Assembly: GCA_036389835.1 (NCBI GenBank)
Contig: DASVWC010000016.1
Coordinates: 62,001 to 126,000 of the forward strand
Direction: 5' to 3'
Source of the DNA: AC-37 sp036389835
Lineage (GTDB): Bacteria; Actinomycetota; Thermoleophilia; Solirubrobacterales; Thermoleophilaceae
Length of the DNA: 64,000 nt
Numbering within the stretch: the first letter of the stretch is position 1; the number at the start of each line of letters is the position of its first letter. The notes under the pieces are model-generated. The model was not told the origin of the DNA. It made no database searches and was given only the letters and a program-made list of their open reading frames with translations. This document shows, piece after piece, positions 34,165-42,058 of the stretch. Both the position numbers and the translations under genes were made by a program.

Positions 34165-34205
34165 GATCATCCGGTTCCAAGGAGAAAGGACGCTCCGGGA
34201 TGATC
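34165..34205 (+). promoter_or_regulatory. Predicted riboswitch expression platform burying the start codon
   Basis: GATCATCCGG (34165-34174) can pair with CCGGGATGATC (34195-34205), ten pairs with one bulged G. The ATG at 34200-34202 is inside the stem and the SD (AAGGAG, 34179-34184) lies in the loop. This points to translational control. No U-rich terminator is visible. Confidence 0.55.
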
Positions 34206-36152
34206 AGGCGCAAGCGGCCTCGGCCGCGGACAACGGCGGTCACGCTGGCGGCGACGATGAGCTTCGCCGCACTCACGCTCACCCCGAACGCGCTCGCCGC
34301 CCCCGGCGATCTCGACTCCGCCTTCGGGACCGGCGGCATCGCGCTCACCCCGATCGGCTCCACCGACGACTACGTGCGCGACGTCGCGGTGCAGCCCGAC
34401 GGCAAGATCGTCGCGGCCGGCGCGTCCTCCGATGGGCGCAGGTACCGCTTCGCGCTCTCCCGCTACAACGCCGACGGCTCGCTCGACCTGACCTTCGGCA
34501 GCGCCGGCAAGGTCGTCACCGACCTCGGCTCGGACGCCATGGCGCACGGCCTCGCGCTCCAGCCCGACGGGCGCATCGTCGTCGCCGGACGCGTGTACAG
34601 CGGCAACTCGCCCGACTTCGCCCTCGCGCGCTACAGCGCGAACGGCACGCTCGACACCTCGTTCAGCGGCGACGGCCTCGTGACCACCGCGATCGGCAAC
34701 TCCGCGACCGCCTGGGACGTCGCGCTCGAGCCCGACGGCCGCATCGACGTGGCCGGCCAGGCCCGCGTCAGCGGCAGCGAGCGCATCGCGGTCGCGCGTT
34801 ACACGAGCGCCGGCGACCTCGACACCAGCTTCGCAACCAGCGGGAAGACCACCACGACCCTGGCCGGCGACGCGGCCGCCCTCGGCCTGGTCCGTCAGGC
34901 CGACGGCAAGCTCGCCGTCGCGGGTGGCTTCGACGACGGCAACACCACCAGGTTCGTGCTCGCGCGCTACGGCAGCGGCGGCGCGCTCGACGCCGGCTTC
35001 GGCTCGGGCGGCACCGTGCTCACGCAGATCGGCCTCGGCAGTGCTGCGACGTCCATCATCGCCGACCCCGAGGGCCGCCTGGTCGTGGCCGGAGGCGCCG
35101 TCAGCGGCGTCACCTACAGGTCGGCGGTCGCCCGCTACGACGCGACCGGCACGCTCGACGCCTCGTTTGGCAGCGGCGGCGTATCGCTCGCGCAGCCCGG
35201 CTTCACCTCGCTCACCTACGCGATCGCGCGGCAGGCGGACGGCCGGCTCGTCACCGCCGGGGAGGTCGTGAGCGGGTCCAGCCGCAGCCTCGCCCTCACG
35301 CGCCTCAACGCCGACGGGTCGATCGACAGCGGCTTCGGCGAGAACGGCTCGGTCGTCACGCCGATCGGCACGACGGCGATCGGCTACGCGGTCGCCGTGC
35401 AGGGTGACGGGCAGATCGTCGCCGCGGGCACCGGCAGCGGCGCCAGCGGCGGGCCGCGCTTCGCGCTCGCACGCTACGCGGCGGCCGATCCGCCCGCGGA
35501 TGGCGGCGACAGCGGCGGCGGTGCGGGCGGCACCGGTGGAGGCACCGGCGGCACGGGCGGAGACAGCGGCGGCGGCACGGGGGGCACCGGCGGAGACACC
35601 GGCACGGGCGGAGGCACCGGCGGCGACACGGGCACCGGCGGAGACACCGGCACGGGCGGCGACACCGGCACCCCCGCCCCCATCCCCGGCACCACCGGCG
35701 GCGGCCTCGCCGGCCAGGTCGTCCCGAACGACAGCCTCGGCATCCTCCCCGAGGACATCAAGCCGATCGTCCTCCCGACTCAGGCCCTCAAGCTCGACGC
35801 CTCCGGCCTCGTGCCGGTCCGGCTCCGCTGCATCCAGCTCGCGCTGTCCGGCTGCAAGGGCACCGTGATCATCACGGTCCCGATGATGGTGGTCCAGCCG
35901 CGCGGCAGCCACAAGCTGGTCGCCTCGCGCCGGCGCAAGGCGAAGATGGTCCGCATCGCCCGCCGCGCCGTCTCGCTGGCCCCGGGCGAGACGGCCACCC
36001 CGAAGCTCAAGCTCACCAGCGCGGGCACTCGGGCGCTGAGGAGCCGCGGCAGCCTGCGCGTAACGCTCACGGCCTCGATGACCGTCGGCGACGGCGTGCG
36101 GACCGACCGCCGCACCTTCACCCTGCGCGCGCCGCGCAAGCGCGGCCGGTGA
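34200..36152 (+). CDS. Secreted delta-60 repeat (beta-propeller-like) protein under c-di-GMP control
   Basis: A 650-aa exported protein. A signal peptide with a Lys/Arg-rich start (MIRRKRPRPRTTAVTLAATM) is followed by about seven copies of a 60-residue repeat. Each contains QPDGKIVVAG or a close variant, then ALARY, and G-S-L-D-x-x-F-G-x-x-G, the delta-60 pattern. A long Gly/Thr linker (GGTGGGTGGTGG, residues 440-495) leads to a C-terminal beta domain (LVPVRLRCIQLALSGCKGTV) seen in other actinobacterial surface proteins. Riboswitch control suggests a matrix or adhesion protein tuned by c-di-GMP (inference). Confidence 0.88.
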   Translation: MIRRKRPRPRTTAVTLAATMSFAALTLTPNALAAPGDLDSAFGTGGIALTPIGSTDDYVRDVAVQPDGKIVAAGASSDGRRYRFALSRYNADGSLDLTFGSAGKVVTDLGSDAMAHGLALQPDGRIVVAGRVYSGNSPDFALARYSANGTLDTSFSGDGLVTTAIGNSATAWDVALEPDGRIDVAGQARVSGSERIAVARYTSAGDLDTSFATSGKTTTTLAGDAAALGLVRQADGKLAVAGGFDDGNTTRFVLARYGSGGALDAGFGSGGTVLTQIGLGSAATSIIADPEGRLVVAGGAVSGVTYRSAVARYDATGTLDASFGSGGVSLAQPGFTSLTYAIARQADGRLVTAGEVVSGSSRSLALTRLNADGSIDSGFGENGSVVTPIGTTAIGYAVAVQGDGQIVAAGTGSGASGGPRFALARYAAADPPADGGDSGGGAGGTGGGTGGTGGDSGGGTGGTGGDTGTGGGTGGDTGTGGDTGTGGDTGTPAPIPGTTGGGLAGQVVPNDSLGILPEDIKPIVLPTQALKLDASGLVPVRLRCIQLALSGCKGTVIITVPMMVVQPRGSHKLVASRRRKAKMVRIARRAVSLAPGETATPKLKLTSAGTRALRSRGSLRVTLTASMTVGDGVRTDRRTFTLRAPRKRGR

Positions 36153-36165
36153 CGAACCAGCCGCG

Positions 36166-36786
36166 CTAGTCGCCGAGGGGCCGGCCGGCGCAGTCGATCA
36201 CGACGTCGTGCGGCTCGGTGGCGCCCACCCAGATCCCGACGATGTCGTACACGCAGGGCAGGGTCCGCTGGTACTGGAAGTGCGCCCAGTCGCGGAGGAT
36301 CTTGAGCCAGTAGCGGTCGTCGCGCTGGTAGACGTCCCAGTCCGGCCGCCGCGAGCCGTGGTCGCAGCGGTAGCGGCGGCCGTCGACCCGCTGGCAGCCC
36401 TCGTACACGTTCCCGCGCGAGGACACGAGCGTCCCGCCGTACAACCCGCCCGGCCGGAACCGCTTGGCATCGCGATGCTCGACCGTCCAGTCCTGCGGCA
36501 GGAAGTCGTAGCGCTTGCCGGTCGACGGGTCCACGAACCCTTCGACGCCGCGCAGCCCCCGGCAGACGCTCCCGCCCTCCACGTCGTAGCACGGCCCCCA
36601 GGGCGTGTCCTCGTTCCGGTGCGACCAGCGGAAGCCCAGGTTGTGCGTGTAGCGAACCGGCCAGTCCGGCCGCTCGCAGATCGCGCGCCGGCGGCGGTCG
36701 TACTCCAGCGAGCCCCGATCCGCGCGATCGCCCCCATCGAGCCGCCTGTACCACTTCGCCGAGAGCTCGAAACGCGCCGGCCGCAG
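36166..36786 (-). CDS. Trp/Arg-rich conserved protein with unresolved or missing start
   Basis: The frame is open from 36873 to its TAG at 36166 and reads like real protein throughout: YDRRRRAICERPDW, YTHNLGFRWSHRNED, TPWGPCYDVEGGSVCRG, DYRYW-like W and Y blocks and three or four Cys. However, no ATG, GTG or TTG occurs before the GTG at 36582, which would discard about a third of the conserved-looking sequence. A CTG at 36786 has no SD. Either the gene uses a rare start or its 5-prime end (perhaps a signal peptide) has been lost next to the gene at 36819. Function unknown. Confidence 0.5.
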   Translation of the reverse strand: MRPARFELSAKWYRRLDGGDRADRGSLEYDRRRRAICERPDWPVRYTHNLGFRWSHRNEDTPWGPCYDVEGGSVCRGLRGVEGFVDPSTGKRYDFLPQDWTVEHRDAKRFRPGGLYGGTLVSSRGNVYEGCQRVDGRRYRCDHGSRRPDWDVYQRDDRYWLKILRDWAHFQYQRTLPCVYDIVGIWVGATEPHDVVIDCAGRPLGD

Positions 36787-36818
36787 CCCGGTAGCCTGCC
36801 CGGTCCGAGGGAGGGCAG

Positions 36819-37127
36819 ATGTACGTCTCGATGTCCCATCTACACGTCGATCCGGATCGCGCGGAGGAGCTGGTCAGCGCGTTCCGCGCGCGGCTCGGCC
36901 GCGTCGACTCCGCCGACGGCTTCGTGGACCTCGAGGTCTGGCAAGCCGACCGCGACGCCGGCGAGCTGATCATGGTCAGTCGCTGGCGCGACCGCGACGC
37001 GTTCAAGCGCTACATGAAGAGCGACGACCACCGGCGCTCGCACGATCGGATCGACCCCGCCCTCCAGGAGGCGATCAAGCTCACCGGGCTGGGCCACCTC
37101 CACACCTACGAGGTCGTGGCGCGATGA
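36819..37127 (+). CDS. Antibiotic-biosynthesis-monooxygenase (ABM/HmoA-like) protein
   Basis: A 102-aa ferredoxin-like fold. It has the start YVSMSHLHVDPDRAEELVSAFR, then GFVDLEVWQADRDAGELIMVSRWRDRDAFKRYMKSDDHRRSH. The W-R-x-x-x-A-F-x-x-Y-x-x-S-x-x-H pattern matches heme-degrading or polyketide-oxidising ABM proteins; the His near residue 77 would be the heme ligand in the first case. GGAGGG precedes the ATG. The stop overlaps the next start (ATGA). Confidence 0.85.
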   Translation: MYVSMSHLHVDPDRAEELVSAFRARLGRVDSADGFVDLEVWQADRDAGELIMVSRWRDRDAFKRYMKSDDHRRSHDRIDPALQEAIKLTGLGHLHTYEVVAR

Positions 37128-37534
37128 AGCGGTTGCAGCGCCCGGGCGGGACGCCGCCGCCGGCCGAAGCGACTCTCGACGGAACCCGGATCGACCTCGC
37201 GGCCGCCGCCGAGGAGGTCGCGCGCCGCTACTTCGGCGAGTTCCCGGAAGACCGCGAGAGCTACTCGCCGGAGGTCTGGGACTGGGCGGTGCACGACACC
37301 CGCTACCTGCTGAGCTGGGGCGTCGGCGACCTCAGCGGCTTCCGGATGCTCGACCCCCAGGTCGACTGGCTCGCGCGCGTCCTCGCCGCCCGCGGCTTCC
37401 CGCTCGAGCGCCTCGCGCGCAACCTCGAGCTGACGGCCGAGGCGCTCGCCGAGCTGGCGCCCGACCGCCGCGAGCGGATCGAGGCCCTGTACGCCGCGGC
37501 CGCCGCGCGCTGCCGCGCGTCCGGCCCGCGATAG
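37124..37534 (+). CDS. Conserved 136-aa protein coupled to the ABM gene
   Basis: Unknown function. The protein is helical, with A-A-E-E-V-A-R-R-Y-F-G-E-F-P, then SPEVWDWAVHDTRYLLSWGVGDL and two later helices rich in Leu, Ala and Arg. No signal peptide or membrane helix. It begins in the stop codon of the ABM gene, so the two products are made together and may act on the same heme- or oxidation-related substrate (inference from position only). Confidence 0.72.
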   Translation: MKRLQRPGGTPPPAEATLDGTRIDLAAAAEEVARRYFGEFPEDRESYSPEVWDWAVHDTRYLLSWGVGDLSGFRMLDPQVDWLARVLAARGFPLERLARNLELTAEALAELAPDRRERIEALYAAAAARCRASGPR

Positions 37535-37567
37535 GGTCCCGCCGGTCAACGACCGGGGGGTGGGCTT

Positions 37568-38389
37568 GTGTCGACGGCCGATAGCGAGCTGAAGGGGCGG
37601 CACCGCGCCATGTGGGCGTCGGGCGACTACCCCTCGATGGTCGAAACCTTCCTGCTCCCGCTCGGCCCGCGGCTCGTGGACGCGTGCGGCATCCGCGAGG
37701 GCACGCGCGTCCTCGACGTCGCGGCGGGCACCGGCAACGCCTCCATCGAGGCCGCGCGGCGCGGGGCGATCGTCACGGCGAGCGACCTGACCCCCGAGCT
37801 GCTGGACGCCGGCCGGCGCGTGGCCGAGCCCGAGGGCGTCGAGCTCGAGTGGGTCGAGGCCGACGCCGAGAACCTGCCGTTCGACGACGGGTCCTTCGAC
37901 GTGGTCATGTCCTCGATCGGCGTCATGTTCGCGCCGCACCACCAGGAGTCCGCGGACAACCTCGTGCGCGTCTGCCGGCCGAACGGGACGGTCGGGCTGC
38001 TGAGCTGGACCCCCGAGGGCATGATCGGCGCGCTGTTCAGGACGATGGGCGAGTTCGCGCCTCCACCGCCGCCCGGCGCGCAACCGCCGCCGCTGTGGGG
38101 GAGCGAGGACCACCTCGCCGAGCTGTTCGGCGACCGCGTCGAGTTCCACACGCTCGAGCGCGACAACCTCGTGGTCACCGCCTTCGACACCCCGCACGAC
38201 TACGGCGAGCACTTCAAGGGCCGCTACGGCCCGACGCTCGTCGCGCGGGCGAACGCCGAGCGCAACGGGCGCGCGGACGAGTTCGACCAGGCGCTCGAGA
38301 GCTTCTGCGACGAGTGGAACCGCGGCACGCCCGACGATGCGCGATTCGAGCAGGAGTACCTGGTCGCCGTCGGCACGCGCGCGGGCTGA
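37568..38389 (+). CDS. SAM-dependent methyltransferase (UbiE/class I)
   Basis: A 273-aa class I methyltransferase. The core motifs are VLDVAAGTGNASIEAARRGA (motif I), VTASDLTPELL (motif II acidic residue), ADAENLPFDDGSFDVVMSSIGVMFAP (motif post II) and NLVRVCRPNGTVGLLSW. A C-terminal region of 90 residues likely forms the substrate cap. GTG start after a G-rich stretch with TAGGGT further upstream. Substrate unknown. Confidence 0.9.
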   Translation: MSTADSELKGRHRAMWASGDYPSMVETFLLPLGPRLVDACGIREGTRVLDVAAGTGNASIEAARRGAIVTASDLTPELLDAGRRVAEPEGVELEWVEADAENLPFDDGSFDVVMSSIGVMFAPHHQESADNLVRVCRPNGTVGLLSWTPEGMIGALFRTMGEFAPPPPPGAQPPPLWGSEDHLAELFGDRVEFHTLERDNLVVTAFDTPHDYGEHFKGRYGPTLVARANAERNGRADEFDQALESFCDEWNRGTPDDARFEQEYLVAVGTRAG

Positions 38390-38399
38390 CGCTGCGGGC

Positions 38400-39155
38400 A
38401 TGAGGCTCGTCGACCTCTCCGCTCCGATCGCGCCGAGCCCGCCGGACACGCTCGAGGCGCTGCGGACCGAGGTCGAGTACTCCGACCACGCGGAGGGTGC
38501 CCGGCAGATCGCCGCGCTGTTCGGCGTCGGATCGGAGCTCCTGCGCGACGGCGAGGGCTGGGCCACCGACACCTTCACGCGGCTCGGGACCCACAACTCG
38601 ACCCACGTGGACGCGCCCTACCACTACAACTCGACGATCCGCGGCGAGCGCGCGCAGACGATCGACGAGCTGCCGCTCGACTGGTTCTACCGGCCCGGGG
38701 TCGTGCTCGACTTCGACGGGCGTCCGGACGGGGAGACGATCGAGGTGCCCGACCTCGAGGCGGCGCTGGCCGCCGCCGGCCACGAGCTGGCCGAGCGCGA
38801 CATCGTCCTGGTGCGGACGGGCCGCGACGCCCACCTCGACGCCCCCGACTACATGATCCGCGGGCCCGGCGTCAGCGCCGAGGCGACGCACTGGCTGTTC
38901 GACCGCGGCGTGCGCGTGATGGGTATCGACGCCTGGGGGTGGGACCGGCCGCTGCACCTCCAGGCCCAGGAGGCGCTCGAGCGCGGCGAGCCGGGGATCT
39001 TCTGGGCAGCGCACCAGGCCGGCCTTCCGTACGCCCAGATCGAGCGCCTGGCCAACCTCGGCGAGCTGCCGCCAACCGGCTTCGTGGTCGCGTGCTTCCC
39101 GCTGCGGCTCGTCGGCGGCAGCGCCGCGCCGGCGCGCGTGGTCGCGATCGTCTGA
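38400..39155 (+). CDS. Cyclase / kynurenine formamidase-like metal hydrolase
   Basis: A 251-aa protein of the cyclase family (Pfam cyclase). The metal site is in FTRLGTHNSTHVDAPYHY (H-x-x-x-H-x-D), and IVLVRTG and GIDAWGWDRP are further family landmarks. Members hydrolyse N-formylkynurenine, isatin or related amides. The gene starts 10 bases after the methyltransferase stop and precedes the crotonase gene, so the three may be co-transcribed. No SD is obvious. Confidence 0.88.
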   Translation: MRLVDLSAPIAPSPPDTLEALRTEVEYSDHAEGARQIAALFGVGSELLRDGEGWATDTFTRLGTHNSTHVDAPYHYNSTIRGERAQTIDELPLDWFYRPGVVLDFDGRPDGETIEVPDLEAALAAAGHELAERDIVLVRTGRDAHLDAPDYMIRGPGVSAEATHWLFDRGVRVMGIDAWGWDRPLHLQAQEALERGEPGIFWAAHQAGLPYAQIERLANLGELPPTGFVVACFPLRLVGGSAAPARVVAIV

Positions 39156-39159
39156 CCGC

Positions 39160-39165
39160 GATACT
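39160..39165 (+). promoter_or_regulatory. Leaderless -10 element of the crotonase gene
   Basis: GATACT ends 6 bases before the ATG at 39172, directly after the stop of the cyclase gene. Confidence 0.4.
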
Positions 39166-39171
39166 TCGGCG

Positions 39172-39966
39172 ATGCTCAAGACCGACTCTCCAACCGACGC
39201 GATCCGCGTCCTCACGCTCGACCGCCCGGACGCGCTCAACGCCATGACCGCGGAGCTGTGCCAAGCACTCCACGACGAGCTCGACCGGATCGCGGCCGAC
39301 CGCTCGTGCCGCGCCGTCGTGATCACCGGGGCCGGCCGCGCGTTCTGCGTCGGCCTCGACCTGAGCGGCTACGGCGAGGCGCCCGGCAACGACGGGACCG
39401 ACAACGCGCGCGACCGGCTCGGCAACCAGGAGCACATGTCGCGGCTCGTGCTGAAGCTGCGCGAGACCCCGCAGCCCGTGATCGCCGCCGTCAACGGCGC
39501 GTCCGCCGGCTTCGGCTTCGCGCTCGCCCTGGGCTGCGACATCCGCTACGCCGCGCCCGAGGCGGTGTTCCGCGCGATCTTCCTCAACGTCGGCGTGTCG
39601 AACTGCGACATGGGAACGAGCTGGCTGCTCCCGCGCCTGGTCGGCGCCTCGCGCGCCCACGAGCTCATGCTCACCGGCCGCAAGTTCGGCGCCGAGGAGG
39701 CCGAGCGGATCGGGCTGGTCGCGGAGGTGGTCGACGGCGACGCGCTGCTCGCGCGCGCGGTGGAGGCGGCCGAGCAGATCGCGGCCTGGGCGCCGTGGGG
39801 GATCCGGCTCACCAAGCAGGGCATGTGGTCCGCGCTCGAGATCCCCTCGGAGCGCGCGGCGATCGAGTACGAGGACCGCCAGCAGATCATGGCGCTGCAC
39901 GGCCTCGCTCCGGCCGAGGCGGTCTCCGCCTTCCTGGAGAAGCGCCCCGCCCGCTTCCAGGACTGA
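39172..39966 (+). CDS. Enoyl-CoA hydratase/isomerase family (crotonase)
   Basis: A 264-aa crotonase. It has the oxyanion-hole blocks GRAFCVGLDLSGYG and AVNGASAGFGFALALGCDIRYA, then the second catalytic region FLNVGVSNCDMGTSWLLPRLVG. In the classical hydratase two Glu do catalysis. Here the second region carries C-D-M-G instead of a Glu, a variant I recall in actinobacterial crotonases, so the reaction may be hydration of another acyl-CoA or an isomerisation. Confidence 0.92.
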   Translation: MLKTDSPTDAIRVLTLDRPDALNAMTAELCQALHDELDRIAADRSCRAVVITGAGRAFCVGLDLSGYGEAPGNDGTDNARDRLGNQEHMSRLVLKLRETPQPVIAAVNGASAGFGFALALGCDIRYAAPEAVFRAIFLNVGVSNCDMGTSWLLPRLVGASRAHELMLTGRKFGAEEAERIGLVAEVVDGDALLARAVEAAEQIAAWAPWGIRLTKQGMWSALEIPSERAAIEYEDRQQIMALHGLAPAEAVSAFLEKRPARFQD

Positions 39967-39987
39967 CTGTCCGCCGCGCGCGTCCCG

Positions 39988-39993
39988 TAAGCT
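39988..39993 (+). promoter_or_regulatory. Leaderless -10 element of the GST gene
   Basis: TAAGCT ends 7 bases before GTG 40001; no SD. Confidence 0.5.
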
Positions 39994-40000
39994 CGCGCTG

Positions 40001-40741
40001 GTGGCGGCCAAGCTCTACGCGATGTCGATCTCACATCCCTCGCGGGCGGCGCGGCTGATGCTCGAGCACAAGGGGATCGAGTACGACGCGGTCAACGTCT
40101 CCCCCGGGATGCAGGCCGTGCAGGTCCGTATCGCGGGCTTCCGAGGCGGGACCGTGCCCGCGCTCAGCCTCGGTGGCCGCCGGATCGCCGGCAGCGTGGC
40201 CATCTCGCGCGCGCTGGAGGAGATCCAGCCGGACCCGCCGCTCTTCCCGCGCGACTCCGCCCAGCGGCGCGCCGTCGAGGACGCCGAGGAATGGGGCGAG
40301 CGGGTCCTCCAGCCGATCCCCCGCCGGCTCCTGCGCTGGGCGCTGCGCCACGACCGCGACGCGCGGCTCGACTTCGCCAGGCGGGCCGGCAACGCGCGGC
40401 CGGAGCTGGCCGCGCACGCCATCGGCCTCGGGGCGGTGCTCTACGCGCGCCGCGAGGACGCGAAGCGGACCGAGCGCATCCGGGCGGACTGGCAGAGCCT
40501 CCCTTCGCACCTCGACCGCGTGGACGAGCTGATCGCCGCCGGGACGATCGGCGGCGACGAGCTGAACGCCGCCGACTTCCAGATCGGGACCACCCTGAGC
40601 GTCATGCTGGCCAGCGTCGACTATGGGCCGCTGGTCGCGGGCCGGCCGGCGGAGGCGCTCGCGCGCCGCGTCTGGCCCGACTTCCCGTACGAGCTGCCGT
40701 CGCTCATCCCGGCGGACTTCCCGCGGCTCCAGGCCGCCTAG
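40001..40741 (+). CDS. Glutathione S-transferase-like protein
   Basis: A 246-aa two-domain protein. The thioredoxin-like N-domain shows AKLYAMSISHPSRAARLMLEHKGIEYDAVNV and the cis-Pro region TVPALSLGGRRIAGSVAI; S-H-P-S stands where GSTs carry the catalytic Ser/Tyr. The C-domain is helical (residues 90-240), with DELNAADFQIGTTLSVML near the end. Actinobacteria often lack glutathione, so the cofactor could be another thiol. Its TAG is immediately followed by the stop codon of the convergent fusion gene. Confidence 0.83.
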   Translation: MAAKLYAMSISHPSRAARLMLEHKGIEYDAVNVSPGMQAVQVRIAGFRGGTVPALSLGGRRIAGSVAISRALEEIQPDPPLFPRDSAQRRAVEDAEEWGERVLQPIPRRLLRWALRHDRDARLDFARRAGNARPELAAHAIGLGAVLYARREDAKRTERIRADWQSLPSHLDRVDELIAAGTIGGDELNAADFQIGTTLSVMLASVDYGPLVAGRPAEALARRVWPDFPYELPSLIPADFPRLQAA

Positions 40742-41746
40742 CTATGCCTCCGGGGGAGTGCCGCGCGCGCTCTCGGGACCGAGGCCCGCCGGGGACGGGG
40801 TCTCGAGCCCGGCGCGGACGCGCCTGCGGTACTGCGACGGCGTGTAGCCGAGCTCCTTCTTGAAGGTCCGCTCGAACGGGCGCAGGTCCTGGTAGCCGAC
40901 CGCGAGCGCGACCGCCGTGATCGTCTGCTCGCTCTCGGCCAGCAGCGCGCAGGCCTGCGCCAGCCGCAGCCTCGTGACGTACTCGATGAAGCGCACGCCG
41001 GTCACCCGCTTGAAGGTGCGCGAGAAGTGGTAGCGGCTCATGTGCGCCTCGCGCGCCACGGCGTCGAGCGGGAGCGGACCCTTCGCGAAGTTCGCGCGGA
41101 TGTACTCGATCGCCCTCATGATCTGATCCGGGTAGTCGCCGCGCGGCCGGCGCAGCAGGTCCACCGTCGCGGCCGCCGCTGCCGCCCCGCCGCCGTTGCG
41201 TGCGGGCTCCGGATGCAGGCGCGGCTCGCCGGGCGCGTCGAGCCGCCAGGCGACGAGCACCAGCTCCTGCACGACGGCGCGCACGCGCTGGCGCAGCAGC
41301 TCGTCGGCGATCTGGTAGCGGCCCTCGCGCCGCTCGAAGCCGGCCTCGGTGGCCACGACCTGGGCCGGTATGGCGAACGCGTCGAGCGCGCCGGCCACGA
41401 TCCGCAGGTGGTCGAGCGCCTGCGGCGTCGGGACCGGGCCGGTCGTGGCCATCAGGGCCACCGGCTTGCCGCCGACGATCGCGGGATCGAGCTGGTCGAG
41501 CGCATGCTTGACGAGCCCGGAATACGAGCCGTGGTAGGTCGGCGTGACGACCACGAACGCCTGGGCGCGCGACGCGGCGCCGCGCAGCGCACCGGGCTGC
41601 GCCGCCTGCCTGACGTCCCATAGCTCCGGCAGCGCGCCCGCCTGCTCGACCGCGGTGGCCACGGCCTCGAGCAGCGCGCGGGTTCGCGAGGGGACCGTCC
41701 GGCTGCCGCCGACGACCAGGACGCTAGGCCGCGGCTGGACGGTCAT
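40742..41746 (-). CDS. FMN-reductase domain fused to an AraC-type DNA-binding domain
   Basis: A 334-aa fusion. Residues 1-165 are a flavodoxin-like NADPH-dependent FMN reductase of SsuE type: VLVVGGSRTVPSRTRALLEA, then VVVTPTYHGSYSGLVKHALDQLD and GGKPVALMATTGP. After an Ala/Gly-rich linker, residues 220-325 are a complete AraC double HTH: RAIEYIRANFAKGPLPLDAV, MSRYHFSRTFKRVTGVRFIEYV, and the second helix pair ending in GYTPSQYRRRVRAG. The flavin domain sits where AraC proteins usually have a ligand-binding domain. It may therefore sense flavin redox state or NADPH (inference). Start ATG 41746 chosen; the open frame upstream lacks protein character. Confidence 0.85.
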   Translation of the reverse strand: MTVQPRPSVLVVGGSRTVPSRTRALLEAVATAVEQAGALPELWDVRQAAQPGALRGAASRAQAFVVVTPTYHGSYSGLVKHALDQLDPAIVGGKPVALMATTGPVPTPQALDHLRIVAGALDAFAIPAQVVATEAGFERREGRYQIADELLRQRVRAVVQELVLVAWRLDAPGEPRLHPEPARNGGGAAAAAATVDLLRRPRGDYPDQIMRAIEYIRANFAKGPLPLDAVAREAHMSRYHFSRTFKRVTGVRFIEYVTRLRLAQACALLAESEQTITAVALAVGYQDLRPFERTFKKELGYTPSQYRRRVRAGLETPSPAGLGPESARGTPPEA

Positions 41747-42058
41747 TCCGACGGAGTCCTGCAAGCGAGGACACCGCGCACCGGCCGCGGCCGGGTCGAG
41801 CCCCACCCTGGCTCGCCCGGCCCCGCGCCGGCGCACCAGTGTCCTCGCGGAGAGCGCGGCCGTCCCGGACCGGGCCCGCACGTTGGCTGCCGTGTGTCCC
41901 CGGTCCGTCCACGCCGAAGCGCGAACTGTCGCGCGTGCGGCCTGCGTTGTCATCGGTCCAAGGATCGATCTTGCGCCGCGAAGATCTAGATCGCAGGGCG
42001 TAGGTCGCACACTCGGATTTCGTTGAGCGAAGGGCTGCTCTTGCCCAATCCGGTTCGT
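41747..42058. other. Intergenic region upstream of the fusion regulator
   Basis: 312 bases with no credible gene. It contains the 10-base palindrome GATCTAGATC (41984-41993) and a nearby ATCGAT, either of which could be an operator for the leftward regulator gene. No clear -10 was identified. The right end is the 3-prime flank of the response regulator gene. Confidence 0.4.

Noticed and set aside
35500..35690. Gly/Thr-coding tandem DNA as a possible CRISPR or minisatellite
   Set aside because: It is an irregular low-complexity linker inside the delta-60 gene; no constant repeat with unique spacers exists here or elsewhere in the window.
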